DNA from: Candidatus Alcium sp. F082
Lineage (GTDB): Bacteria; Bacteroidota; Bacteroidia; Bacteroidales; F082
DNA length: 55,234 nucleotides
NCBI GenBank assembly: GCA_001543395.1
Contig: LPNG01000001.1
Span: forward strand, 32,526-87,759
Direction: 5' to 3'
Positions within the stretch are counted from its first letter, which is position 1, and each line of letters begins with the position of its first letter. Of this stretch, positions 35,023-43,605 are shown in pieces. Below the pieces are notes generated by a model, which saw only the letters and a list, made by a program, of their open reading frames with translations, made no database searches and was not told where the DNA came from. The position numbers and the translations under genes were made by a program.

Positions 35023-35025
35023 GGT

Positions 35026-36357
35026 TTAGAAATAATAAGTCAGGCCCAAACGATAGTCCCACATCCTCATCTTCATATCAAAGGGGAAATCGGCGCGATA
35101 CAAGGCGCCGTGCGTCATGCGGTAATGCACCTCGGGCACCAGTTCGATGCGGTGGGCCACCTTAAAGGCGCAACCCAAGCCGCCGTAATAGGAGATACGT
35201 GTCGGCTCCACCTGCGTTTTGGCGATAGGAGCATGGAAAGGCGCTTCCGTGGCATTGAGCGAGCCCGCATAGCCGATGAGGAAATCGACTGATGCGCCCG
35301 CCTTGACGAATGCCCTGAAATGCTCGAGCTTGACAAAGTCAAAAGCGGCAAACAGGCCTACACTCAGATAATCCAGACGGTTGACATCGCGGTATGCATA
35401 ATTTGTCGTCGTGAGCGGGACATAGGTAGAGTCGAGGACGTATTGGAAAGTGGTGTCGCCAGCAGGATGTACCACATAATAGGTATCCAATGTGTCGTTC
35501 ACATAATAATCGCCAGAGAACATCGTCTGTTCCAGCAAAAAACGATAACGCACCGAGCGGTAGCCCAGATTCATGCCCACACTCAGGCGGTTATGCTTAT
35601 AGCCACCATCCAGGCCTATGCCATACACCAGACTCGGCTTCACATCGAGGCTGCCGTTTTCAGGTTGCGGCAATCCATTGTCGTGCTTGAATTGCGCGGA
35701 ACTCAACGTCACTGAAGGGGTGATGAACCAGCCGTTGTTTCTGAACTCGGGCCATGGGATCTGCCATCCCTGGTATTTCACGGTATACACCGTGTCGGTC
35801 TTCACCTCACGCTGTATCTTGACAATGGTGTCGTAACGCATCACCGTACGGATGATCTGCGTCGTGTCATAGATACGGATGACGTCTCCCGTACGGCTGA
35901 CCACCGTGTCGCGTTTGGGCTTGACCACCTCCACTTTCGGCTCGGGTGGCGCAGAAATGGTTGCGTCAGGTTCGTTGACAAGTAGTTGGTTCTTGCGGAT
36001 CACATACTGCTTCCCAATTCTCTTGAAGCCATAGCCCGTGCCCTTCAGTAGGTCGGTCAGCACCTCCTCCACCGATTTGTAGGAGCAGGAATAACTCTCG
36101 ATGCGGATTTTGCTCAGTTCGGCTTTGCTGAAAGCCACATTCAGTTCATAGTCGGCAAACAGCTTTTCCAGGGCTTGGTCCAAGGTACACGACTCGACTG
36201 AGAAAGAAATGAGCGGGTTGAAGGTTTGGGAAAGAGCGCGAGGCGAGAAGACCCAGAACGCGGCAAAAAGCAGGAGAAGCGGCAATCTGCCCAAGGCTTT
36301 CCCTGTATGATTCTGTCGGTCAAGGTCTATATTGGGATTAGGGTATTTCATTTCCAA
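35026..36357 (-). CDS. Outer-membrane beta-barrel protein with N-terminal STN domain
   Basis: The 443-residue protein has a signal peptide/anchor within the first 45 residues. An STN (secretin/TonB short N-terminal) domain lies at about 50-125 (SVESCTLDQALEKLF, then VEEVLTDLLKGTGYGFKR). A Thr/Val-rich linker with repeated VYDT-type strands leads to a predicted 8-stranded barrel from about 205 to the C-terminal aromatic residues YYF. STN domains normally pass a signal to FecR from a TonB receptor; here no plug or large barrel exists. It lies between fecR and the T9SS cargo genes. Confidence 0.82.
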   Translation of the reverse strand: MEMKYPNPNIDLDRQNHTGKALGRLPLLLLFAAFWVFSPRALSQTFNPLISFSVESCTLDQALEKLFADYELNVAFSKAELSKIRIESYSCSYKSVEEVLTDLLKGTGYGFKRIGKQYVIRKNQLLVNEPDATISAPPEPKVEVVKPKRDTVVSRTGDVIRIYDTTQIIRTVMRYDTIVKIQREVKTDTVYTVKYQGWQIPWPEFRNNGWFITPSVTLSSAQFKHDNGLPQPENGSLDVKPSLVYGIGLDGGYKHNRLSVGMNLGYRSVRYRFLLEQTMFSGDYYVNDTLDTYYVVHPAGDTTFQYVLDSTYVPLTTTNYAYRDVNRLDYLSVGLFAAFDFVKLEHFRAFVKAGASVDFLIGYAGSLNATEAPFHAPIAKTQVEPTRISYYGGLGCAFKVAHRIELVPEVHYRMTHGALYRADFPFDMKMRMWDYRLGLTYYF

Positions 36358-36391
36358 GATAGTTCAAAATAGGCCGCTAAGATACGACAAA

Positions 36392-36412
36392 AAAATGAGA
36401 GGACTCTCATTT
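36392..36412 (-). terminator. Terminator-like hairpin between fecR and the STN-barrel gene
   Basis: On the minus strand, AAATGAGAG / CTCTCATTT with a 2-base centre is followed by a T-run. Transcripts coming through fecR would meet it before the effector genes, so it may act as an attenuator. Confidence 0.6.
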
Positions 36413-36447
36413 AATTGAAAAAATGACTATTTGGAAATGATTTTCGG

Positions 36448-37458
36448 TTATCGGATCTGATAGCCTTCTTCGGTCTTTGTGACCGTGACTTCCGTCACGA
36501 TGGCGATGGTTTCGAGCACATCGTCGATGGACTCGTCGTCGGAGAAACGGGCAGTGAGTTTCTTGAAGGCGCACGACTCGGCGAGGTCGATATTCACCTT
36601 GTAGATGTACTCCAAGGCTTCTACGATCTTCGACAGCTTCTCATTGTCGAACACCAGCACGTGTTCGGTATGCAGCTCTTCTTCCTTCACCTCGGGATAG
36701 GTCATCGTCTTCATCTCGGCTTCAGTGACATTCCATACGCCACGCTCGCCAGGATTCACCTCTGTTTGCGACATCACCTGACCCTTGTCGTCGAAAGCCG
36801 TCATCTTCACCTTACCCGTATAGAGGTCAAGAGTGTAACGTTCGGCGGTGGCATTCATCAAGAAGCTCGTACCCAGCACTTCCACGTCCATATTGTTGCA
36901 ATGGATGACGAAAGGCTTGGCTTCGTCTTTGGCGACATCGAAATAGGCAGCGCCTTCAAAATCGACATTACGGCTCGATTTGCTGAAATGCTTGGGATAG
37001 GTGAGTGTGCCTTCACCATCGAAAGTCACCGAAGTGCCGTCCGGAAGGATGTACTCCGTGTTTTGACCATCATAGGCCAAGGTCACTGTTGAATTCGGTT
37101 TCACGACCAGGAAGCCCAGGAACAGGGCAACGATTAATGCGGCGGCCACACCAGAGACATACTTATAGTTTCTGCGCAGCCAAGGCATTTGGACAACCTT
37201 GGTCTCCTCTTCAACGGCGGCATCAATCTTGGCGTTGACGGCATCGAGAGCGGCCTCCACATCGGCTTCGTCAAGCTCGGGCATGGCGAAATCGGTAAGG
37301 CTCCACACCTCGTATTGGTCCTTGATCGCGTTGAAATAAAGACGATTCTCTTCCGACTCGGCGACCCATAATAGCAGTTCACGGGCTTCCTCCGACGTGC
37401 ACTGCCCGTCGAGGTAGCTCATGATTAATGCTTCATATTTGTCGTTAATCGCGTACAT
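36448..37458 (-). CDS. FecR family anti-sigma factor
   Basis: The 336-residue membrane protein has a cytoplasmic N-terminal domain that would bind the sigma factor (residues 1-90). One membrane segment follows (about 98-118; VSGVAAALIVALFLGFLVV). The periplasmic FecR domain (about 125-255) contains FVIHCNNMDVEVLGTSF in outline, and the C-terminal STN-like DUF4974 domain (about 268-335) ends EGYQIR. It is 126 bases downstream of its cognate sigma gene. The tail should meet the STN domain of the neighbouring barrel protein. Confidence 0.92.
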   Translation of the reverse strand: MYAINDKYEALIMSYLDGQCTSEEARELLLWVAESEENRLYFNAIKDQYEVWSLTDFAMPELDEADVEAALDAVNAKIDAAVEEETKVVQMPWLRRNYKYVSGVAAALIVALFLGFLVVKPNSTVTLAYDGQNTEYILPDGTSVTFDGEGTLTYPKHFSKSSRNVDFEGAAYFDVAKDEAKPFVIHCNNMDVEVLGTSFLMNATAERYTLDLYTGKVKMTAFDDKGQVMSQTEVNPGERGVWNVTEAEMKTMTYPEVKEEELHTEHVLVFDNEKLSKIVEALEYIYKVNIDLAESCAFKKLTARFSDDESIDDVLETIAIVTEVTVTKTEEGYQIR

Positions 37459-37584
37459 TATTAATCGTTTTTATCTCATCGATTCACCTATATGACTAAT
37501 AACTTTGGATTTACCCTTAGTCAAAAATGAATTTTTTTGAAAATTTTTTTGCGGCACTTCACCAGGTTCTGCTACCGCTACTGA

Positions 37585-38127
37585 TCAAAGGTAATCTTTC
37601 AGCCCTTCCCTCAGTTGTTTGATGGCAGCGCTCATGTGCGACTCGACGGTTTTTTGCGAAAGATCCATCTTTTCAGCAATCTCGCTGTATTTCATCCCAT
37701 CGTAGCGGCTTGCCAAGAAGACTTCGCGGCGTTTTTCGGGCATGGAAGCCAGAATAGCTCTGTACGACGATTCGAGATTGTTGGATTGAAGCGTCTCGGA
37801 TGGATCGTTGGCGTCGGAATCGTCACCAAGAACCCGTTCGTTGGCTTCGGCATGCGAGCGTTCCTTATTAATAAAGGTGATGGCGGCGTTGCGCACCGAG
37901 CGAAGCATATAGGACTCAAACGAAGTGTTGAAGACCAGCTTCTCGCGGTTGGTCCAAAGCTTCACGAAAAGGTCCTGGACTATTTCTTGGGCTTGGTCGC
38001 CGTCGGCCACAAACCGAACACAAAAACGAGTCAACGGGGTATAGTAGCGACGGAACAACTTGTTGAACGACTCCCTGTCGCCAACCTTCATCTTGTCGAT
38101 AAGAACCTTGAGCTCGTTTTCGTTCAT
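37585..38127 (-). CDS. ECF RNA polymerase sigma-70 factor (Bacteroidota FecI-like)
   Basis: The 180-residue protein has region 2 (FNKLFRRYYTPLTRFC, then AQEIVQDLFVKLWTNRE) and region 4 (MPEKRREVFLASRYDGMKYSEIAEKMDLSQKTVESHM with a helix-turn-helix), shown in outline. It heads the FecR/STN/T9SS locus on the minus strand and is divergent from the L21 gene. The promoter is the -7 box at 38168-38175. Confidence 0.93.
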   Translation of the reverse strand: MNENELKVLIDKMKVGDRESFNKLFRRYYTPLTRFCVRFVADGDQAQEIVQDLFVKLWTNREKLVFNTSFESYMLRSVRNAAITFINKERSHAEANERVLGDDSDANDPSETLQSNNLESSYRAILASMPEKRREVFLASRYDGMKYSEIAEKMDLSQKTVESHMSAAIKQLREGLKDYL

Positions 38128-38167
38128 TAATTAATATAGGTATTATCGCCAAAGGCAAAACTGGCGG

Positions 38168-38175
38168 CAAAAGTA
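38168..38175 (-). promoter_or_regulatory. Putative -7 box (TACTTTTG) of the ECF sigma gene
   Basis: This matches TAnnTTTG on the minus strand, 40 bases before the ATG at 38127; a TTTG at 38191-38194 is a possible but close -33 element. Confidence 0.5.
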
Positions 38176-38401
38176 CACATTTTTATGAGACAAACCACAT
38201 TTTGGAGACAAAGATAGTGCAGTTTGAAGACGAAAGTCATACATTTCTCCGGATTAAGACAATAGAAAGCCGTGAATTAATGGGATGGAGAGGTGCTTTT
38301 GTTCGATTAATGAAAAATTATAACAACGTGTTAATCAATAATATAAATAGTGTCATCCTACTTTTAGAAGAAAATTAATGCGAAAAAACGAAAAGAAAAT
38401 C

Positions 38402-38430
38402 TTGACCGATTGAAAAAATGTGTATTTTTG
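38402..38430 (+). promoter_or_regulatory. Promoter of rplU-rpmA
   Basis: -33 TTG (38402-38404) and -7 TATTTTTG (38423-38430) have an 18-base spacer, 48 bases before the ATG. This is one of the best promoter matches in the window. Confidence 0.65.
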
Positions 38431-38478
38431 CAGTCCGAAAAAAAAGAGAGTTAGTATCTAACTAAAAGATATCGAGAA

Positions 38479-38790
38479 ATGTACGCAATAGTAGAAATCG
38501 CAGGACAGCAGTTCAAAGTTGAGAAGGGTCAGCAAATCTTCGTCAACAGACTGCATGAAGAAGAAGGAAGCAAGGTTTCTTTCGACAAAGTGTTATTGAT
38601 TGGAAACGACGGTTCGACCAAAGTAGGAGCCCCGACGGTAGCCGGCGCCAGCGTCGAAGCCACGGTGATGCAACACCTCAAAGGCAACAAGATTATCGTT
38701 TTCAAGAAGAAGAGAAGAAAAGGATATCAGACTTCTAACGGTCACCGTCAGTATCTGAGCAAGATCCAGATTGAGAACATCACTGAGTAA
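38479..38790 (+). CDS. rplU: 50S ribosomal protein L21
   Basis: The 103-residue protein begins [18 protein letters not shown] and carries the family motif [17 protein letters not shown] near the end. It binds 23S rRNA in the large subunit. It is followed 24 bases later by rpmA, the conserved order. Confidence 0.98.
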   Translation: MYAIVEIAGQQFKVEKGQQIFVNRLHEEEGSKVSFDKVLLIGNDGSTKVGAPTVAGASVEATVMQHLKGNKIIVFKKKRRKGYQTSNGHRQYLSKIQIENITE

Positions 38791-38814
38791 AAACCCGAAA
38801 AAACAGAATAAGAT

Positions 38815-39087
38815 ATGGCACACAAAAAAGGCGTTGGTAGTTCCGAGAACGGTCGTGAGTCAGCTAGTAAGCGACTCGGAGTGAAACTTTTCGGTGGACA
38901 AGCTGCCATTGCTGGCAACATCATCGTTCGTCAGCGCGGCACGAAGCACTATCCTGGCAAGAATGTCGGCATGGGCAAGGATCACACTTTGTATGCATTG
39001 TGTGACGGCATCGTCGAATTCAAGAAGAAGAGCGAAGGCAAGTCCTTCGTTTCCATCCTTCCCGTTGAAGGTCAAGTCACTGAATAA
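38815..39087 (+). CDS. rpmA: 50S ribosomal protein L27
   Basis: The 90-residue protein begins [16 protein letters not shown], with the conserved N-terminus that reaches the peptidyl-transferase centre, and has the [19 protein letters not shown] motif. No cleavable N-terminal extension of the Firmicutes type is present. Confidence 0.98.
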   Translation: MAHKKGVGSSENGRESASKRLGVKLFGGQAAIAGNIIVRQRGTKHYPGKNVGMGKDHTLYALCDGIVEFKKKSEGKSFVSILPVEGQVTE

Positions 39088-39110
39088 TCGTATTCATAGC
39101 ATACCGTTTT

Positions 39111-39144
39111 ATCCCGATTATCTCTACGATGATCGGGATTTTTT
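39111..39144 (+). terminator. Intrinsic terminator after rpmA
   Basis: The arms ATCCCGAT (39111-39118) and ATCGGGAT (39132-39139) are followed by a T-run. Confidence 0.8.
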
Positions 39145-39167
39145 ATACCTGTTTGCACCAAAATACG

Positions 39168-39175
39168 TATCTTTG
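39168..39175 (+). promoter_or_regulatory. Putative -7 box (TATCTTTG) of the lipoprotein gene
   Basis: This matches TAnnTTTG, 23 bases before the ATG at 39199. Confidence 0.5.
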
Positions 39176-39198
39176 CCGTCGTAACCAATATTGATAAA

Positions 39199-39702
39199 AT
39201 GAGACTCAAAGCCATTATAGCTCCCCTATTGTTCGCTGTCGCCTTGGCTTTTTCTGCCTGCAACCCTACCCCCAAGACCGACGTCGAGCGCATCGACGCC
39301 CTGAAGAAACAGGTGCAAGCCGACGCCAAGACCCTGGGCGAACTTGAAGCCAACACGATGGTCCAACTCCAAAGCGACTTCGTCGCCTGCGACTCGATGT
39401 TGCAATACCTGCATCCCGAAGAAGTCGACGAGGTGTTCCAGCAACTCCAGCTGGTGGATGCCTACATCAAGCAATTCAAAGAAACCCGACCCACGATACA
39501 GGCCGACATGGACTCCACGTTGATTCAACTCGACAACCTCAAGTCGGACATCGAGACCCATTACCTCTCCGACTCCCTCGCCACCGTCTACCTTGAGGCT
39601 GAGACCCAACACGTCACACGACTCAGCAACCAGGTCCAGTATTTCAAGGACCGTTTCAGCACCTGCAGCAAAGACCTTAACGGCTTCAAGAAAAAGAAGT
39701 AA
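39199..39702 (+). CDS. Predicted lipoprotein, coiled-coil, unknown function
   Basis: The 167-residue protein has a lipoprotein signal (LAFSAC, lipidated Cys21). The mature part is almost entirely helical with heptad-like Leu/Gln patterns (DALKKQVQADAKTLGELEA), suggesting a coiled-coil rod on the periplasmic face of a membrane. It starts 8 bases upstream of a large TPR protein, so the two probably work together in the envelope. Confidence 0.8.
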   Translation: MRLKAIIAPLLFAVALAFSACNPTPKTDVERIDALKKQVQADAKTLGELEANTMVQLQSDFVACDSMLQYLHPEEVDEVFQQLQLVDAYIKQFKETRPTIQADMDSTLIQLDNLKSDIETHYLSDSLATVYLEAETQHVTRLSNQVQYFKDRFSTCSKDLNGFKKKK

Positions 39703-39710
39703 CGCCCACG

Positions 39711-41558
39711 ATGAAGCTACGTTGGATTGCCATAATTCTTCTCTCCTTTGCCTTCGCCTTTCAGACGAATGCCCAGGTGACTACATCTCCAAAGGGAAAG
39801 AAAGTCGACGCACGCCAAAAGGAACAGATACAGATCGACGAACAGCTGGCCTCACAAGCATTTCGCGACCATGAATACGAAAAGGCTCGCGACCTCTATG
39901 CCGACTTATACCAAAAGACAAACCTAATCCACTATTTCCAGCAATACATAGAGTGTCTCATCCAGCTGAAGGACTTTGACCACGCTGAGAAAGAACTCAA
40001 GTCGTTCGCAAAGAAAAACCCTATTCAGGCCAGAACCGTAGCAGACTTGGTGTACGTCTACACCCTGCAAGGCAAAAACGACAAGGCGGAACGTTACTTC
40101 AACGACATCTTGAAGGAACTTCCCGACAAGGCTCCCGTCATCAGAGGCCTCAGCAACGCCCTCCAGTCGCGAGGCCTTAACAACCTGGCGGTTACCGTCC
40201 TTGAAAAAGGCAACAAACTCCTTGGTGGAGAAGAGAACTTCTACATGGACTTGGCCTACCTCAACCAGTCGATGGTCAACTACCAAGAGGCCTTCCGCTA
40301 CTATTTCCTTGAGTTGAAAACCCATCCCGGGCAATACAACAACATCCGCAACAGGCTGCAAACGCTCCTGTTCTACGACGTGAACAATAGCATCGCCGAC
40401 GAATTGCGCATCGCCTTGCTGCAACAAACCCAAGAAGAGCCCGACAACCTCGAGTTTGCCCAACTGCTGGTATGGTTTGCCCTGCAACAGGAAGACTACG
40501 ACATCGCATTGGCCCAAAGCCAAAGCATCGACCGCCGTACCCACGACCAAGATGCACAGATCAACAACCTGTCGGGGATCTGCCTCAACAACAAACAATT
40601 TGACGTTGCCCGCGAAGGCTATTCCTATATCATCGACAAGGGGAAAAGCAGCCCCTTCTACGGCCAGGCCATCACTGGCGTCATCAAGACGGACTTTCAG
40701 AAGCTGAAGGCCAACAACAGCAGCGACAAGAAAGCATACGACAGACTATCGAAGCGTATCGACGAAGCCTACGACGAGGTCAGCACCAACGACCTGTCGA
40801 AACTCATGGCCATACAAGCCGACATCATGGCCTACCAACTCGAGGAACCAGAGCAGGCCATCAAGCTACTGAACAGCAACCTTGACAACACCCCTTCGCG
40901 ACAAAGCCAAGCCGAACTCAAACTGAAGTTGGCCGACATCTACCTGCACGTCGACGAAGTATGGGAAGCCACCCTACTCTATAGCCAAGTTGACAAGAGC
41001 ATGAAAGAAGAGCCACTCGGTCACGAAGCCCGATTCAAGAACGCACAACTACGCTATTTCATCGGCGAATATGAGTGGGCTGAAAGCCAGCTGAAAGTGC
41101 TGAAAGCCGCCACCTCCAAACTCATCGCCAACGATGCCATGACGCTATCGCTAGCCATCAAAGACAACCTGGAAGCGGACACTACCGGTGTAGAGCTTAA
41201 CCGTCTGGCCCGTGCTGACTATAGGATATATCAACAACGCGAAGACGAAGCCGTTGTTTTGCTTGACGACATCATCGCCACGGGAAATGAAGTCAGCAAA
41301 CCACACGCGTTGTTCCGCAAAGGCGAGATTGCAGAAAAGCGGAAAGAGTGTGAAGCTGCCGAACAACTGTATTTGCAAATTGTGGAACAATATCCTGACA
41401 GCTACATGGCCGATGCCGCGTTGATGCATGCCGCCTTGATTGAACAAAACGAGTTGAAAAACAAAGAATTGGCTAAGCAACATTATGAGAAACTGATTGA
41501 CGAATACCCGACGAGCATTTATACCGCGCAAGCGAAAAAGAACTACAGAAAATTGTAA
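39711..41558 (+). CDS. Secreted tetratricopeptide repeat protein
   Basis: The 615-residue protein has a signal peptide (1-22, ending QTNAQ) followed by TPR-like helix pairs through most of its length (for example residues about 45-110, 115-180, and a clear last repeat ending EYPTSIYTAQAKKNY). TPR proteins are scaffolds; this one is likely periplasmic or outer-membrane-associated. It starts 8 bases after the lipoprotein gene. A strong hairpin separates it from rsmA. Confidence 0.87.
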   Translation: MKLRWIAIILLSFAFAFQTNAQVTTSPKGKKVDARQKEQIQIDEQLASQAFRDHEYEKARDLYADLYQKTNLIHYFQQYIECLIQLKDFDHAEKELKSFAKKNPIQARTVADLVYVYTLQGKNDKAERYFNDILKELPDKAPVIRGLSNALQSRGLNNLAVTVLEKGNKLLGGEENFYMDLAYLNQSMVNYQEAFRYYFLELKTHPGQYNNIRNRLQTLLFYDVNNSIADELRIALLQQTQEEPDNLEFAQLLVWFALQQEDYDIALAQSQSIDRRTHDQDAQINNLSGICLNNKQFDVAREGYSYIIDKGKSSPFYGQAITGVIKTDFQKLKANNSSDKKAYDRLSKRIDEAYDEVSTNDLSKLMAIQADIMAYQLEEPEQAIKLLNSNLDNTPSRQSQAELKLKLADIYLHVDEVWEATLLYSQVDKSMKEEPLGHEARFKNAQLRYFIGEYEWAESQLKVLKAATSKLIANDAMTLSLAIKDNLEADTTGVELNRLARADYRIYQQREDEAVVLLDDIIATGNEVSKPHALFRKGEIAEKRKECEAAEQLYLQIVEQYPDSYMADAALMHAALIEQNELKNKELAKQHYEKLIDEYPTSIYTAQAKKNYRKL

Positions 41559-41565
41559 GTTGTTC

Positions 41566-41620
41566 AGTTGTTCAGTTACTCAGTTAAGAGTTGACTGGAC
41601 AACTGAATAACTGAACAACT
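41566..41620 (+). promoter_or_regulatory. 20-bp hairpin directly before rsmA
   Basis: The arms AGTTGTTCAGTTACTCAGTT (41566-41585) and AACTGAATAACTGAACAACT (41601-41620) match at 19 of 20 positions around a 15-base loop. It ends 19 bases before the rsmA ATG. No T-run follows, so it is not a standard terminator; it may be a repeat element or a leader structure. Confidence 0.7.
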
Positions 41621-41639
41621 ACAAACTGAACAACTGAAA

Positions 41640-42419
41640 ATGAACGAAGTACGACCCAAGAAGAGCCTAGGCCAGCATTTCCTGACCGACCAGAATATCG
41701 CCCAACGCATTGTGGAGCAGTTGTCGCCCGATGTGGAGAGTGTTATTGAAGTGGGCGCTGGCACGGGCGTTTTGACCCAATATTTGGTGCAAAACGTCAT
41801 CGACAAGTTCCATGTCATCGAAATCGACAAGGAGTCCATCACCTATTTGGAGAAGCATTTCCCCATGCTCGGTGAGCGGCTGATTGAGGGCGACTTCCTT
41901 CGCACCGACCTCAGTCAATTTGGCCAGCATAACATGGCCATCATTGGCAACTTCCCTTATAACATCAGTAGCCAGATTTTCTTCCAAGTGCTGAAATACA
42001 AGGAACAAGTCGTTGAAGTGGTGGGCATGGTACAAAAGGAAATGGCCGAGCGCATGGCCGCCAAAGAAGGCAGCAAGACCTACGGCATCCTAAGTGTGCT
42101 GATGCAAGCTTGGTACGATATCGAATATCTTTTCACCGTACACGAGAACGTTTTCAACCCGCCACCGAAGGTGAAATCTGCCGTCATTAAAATGCGGCGC
42201 AATGCCGTCACCGACCTGGGCTGCGACGAGAAGCTGTTTGTGAGCATCGTCAAACAGGCCTTCAACCAACGCCGCAAAACCATGCGCAACTCGCTGCGCC
42301 CCATGCTCAGTCCCAACATCATCGGAAACGAGGTTTTCGACAAACGCCCTGAGCAGTTGTCGGTGAAGGAATTTATTGATTTGACGAATTTGATTTCCTC
42401 AGTGCATGACGCACAGTAA
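41640..42419 (+). CDS. rsmA: 16S rRNA dimethyladenosine transferase
   Basis: The 259-residue protein (KsgA) dimethylates two adjacent adenines near the 3' end of 16S rRNA during 30S assembly. The S-adenosylmethionine site is EVGAGTGVLTQ near residue 40 and the catalytic motif is IGNFPYNISSQ near 104. It is full length. Its last 47 bases overlap, convergently, the end of the permease gene on the other strand. Confidence 0.96.
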   Translation: MNEVRPKKSLGQHFLTDQNIAQRIVEQLSPDVESVIEVGAGTGVLTQYLVQNVIDKFHVIEIDKESITYLEKHFPMLGERLIEGDFLRTDLSQFGQHNMAIIGNFPYNISSQIFFQVLKYKEQVVEVVGMVQKEMAERMAAKEGSKTYGILSVLMQAWYDIEYLFTVHENVFNPPPKVKSAVIKMRRNAVTDLGCDEKLFVSIVKQAFNQRRKTMRNSLRPMLSPNIIGNEVFDKRPEQLSVKEFIDLTNLISSVHDAQ

Positions 42420-43605
42420 GGAAAGCCGAAGTGCAGCCCACAACGAGGATGGTGGCAAAAATCAGCAGCACGTCTTTGAGTTTCAAAAGCACTGGATAGG
42501 CATCCACGACATAGTTGCCCCCTGTGCCAAACTTCACAAAACCGAACTGCTGCTGCAAAAGCACCAAAATGATGCCCAACAGCAATCCAATGATGCCGCC
42601 AGCCACGGAAATCAGCAGGCCTTCATTCAGGAAAATCTTTTGTATCAAGCGGTTGTCGGCTCCCATGGATTTCAGGATTTCGGTGTCTTTGCGCTTGTCA
42701 ATCATCAGCATGGAAAGCGAGCCGACCACATTGAATGTGGCCAAAATCAGGATGAAAGTTAGGATGACATAAACCGCCCACTTCTCGGAACGCATGATTC
42801 GGTAAAGCGTTTCCTGCTGCTCCTGTTGATTCTTCACAGCAAAATCGGCACCGATGACGGCAACCACAGATTTCTTTACTTTTTTAATATCCGAATTTGG
42901 CACAACAAAAATCTCAACATCTGTTGCTTTATCCTCGTATTCAAGCAGTTCCGAAAGCATATCGAAAGGCACTAGTACGAGTTTTTCATCTTGTTCTTGC
43001 TCGGTGGAGAACACACTACGCACAGTCAGCACGTCGGAGTTAAAGCTGTTTTCAAGGCTCATCAGCGAGGCGTTGCCACGCTTGGGCACATAGATGCGCA
43101 CCATTGCGTAAGGATTATAGGCATTGATGCCAAGATACCATGCCACACCGGCACCAGGAACGGCAAAAGCATGCTCGTCCTCGTCGGAAAGCACCAAAGT
43201 GCCATCACCGGAAATGATCTCCTTTAAACGGTCAATATTCTGGTACTCCAAGCCTACACCCTTCACTTGACCAATATGTTGCTTATCATTGGCGCGAAAC
43301 AATGCGTCCTCGGTAATCGTAGGAATCACATACTCAACATCTTGAATGTCTTCAAGTTGGCCCAAAGGGAAAGTCGTCAAGTCGATGGTCTTGCCTTTCA
43401 CTGGTGAGATTTGCAGGTCGGGCGTGAGGCGGTTGTTCATCGAGGAAATCACCTTCTCCAGTCCATTGAAGGCCGACAGCACCACGATGAGCGCAAACGA
43501 GCCTACACTAATACCCAGAATGGAAATCCACGTGATGATATTAATGAGGTTGTGGCTCTTTTTGGCCAGTAGGTAACGGTTTGCTATGAACAGCGGCAGT
43601 CTCAC
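42373..43605 (-). CDS. LolC/LolE-like ABC transporter permease (FtsX family)
   Basis: The 410-residue inner-membrane protein has a first membrane helix (about 20-45; IITWISILGISVGSFALIVV in outline). A large periplasmic MacB-type domain follows, then three C-terminal helices (about 275-300, 325-350, 375-400). The arrangement fits the lipoprotein-releasing LolCDE permease; substrate is inferred. It starts by overlapping rbfA by 4 bases (ATGA) and ends inside the convergent rsmA. Confidence 0.9.
   Translation of the reverse strand: MRLPLFIANRYLLAKKSHNLINIITWISILGISVGSFALIVVLSAFNGLEKVISSMNNRLTPDLQISPVKGKTIDLTTFPLGQLEDIQDVEYVIPTITEDALFRANDKQHIGQVKGVGLEYQNIDRLKEIISGDGTLVLSDEDEHAFAVPGAGVAWYLGINAYNPYAMVRIYVPKRGNASLMSLENSFNSDVLTVRSVFSTEQEQDEKLVLVPFDMLSELLEYEDKATDVEIFVVPNSDIKKVKKSVVAVIGADFAVKNQQEQQETLYRIMRSEKWAVYVILTFILILATFNVVGSLSMLMIDKRKDTEILKSMGADNRLIQKIFLNEGLLISVAGGIIGLLLGIILVLLQQQFGFVKFGTGGNYVVDAYPVLLKLKDVLLIFATILVVGCTSAFLTVRHALRKSNSSNQ

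Larger units (their letters stand above)
38128..38478. other. Divergent regulatory gap between the ECF sigma and rplU genes
   Basis: These 351 AT-rich bases hold one -7 box for each direction. A frame open from about 38202 to 38378 (plus strand) could encode at most 58 residues from a TTG, 53 from a GTG at 38217, or 32 from the ATG at 38280. It has no recognisable motif and ends 24 bases before the rplU -33 element, so I do not call it a gene. Confidence 0.5.

Noticed and set aside
37586-37593. TACCTTTG box on the minus strand near the end of the sigma gene as a fecR promoter
   Set aside because: It lies inside coding sequence about 130 bases before fecR and lacks a -33 element; a chance match is as likely.
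41559-41639. Repeated GTTCAGTT words resembling a short CRISPR array
   Set aside because: There are no spacers of constant length and no cas genes; the words form the two arms of one hairpin.
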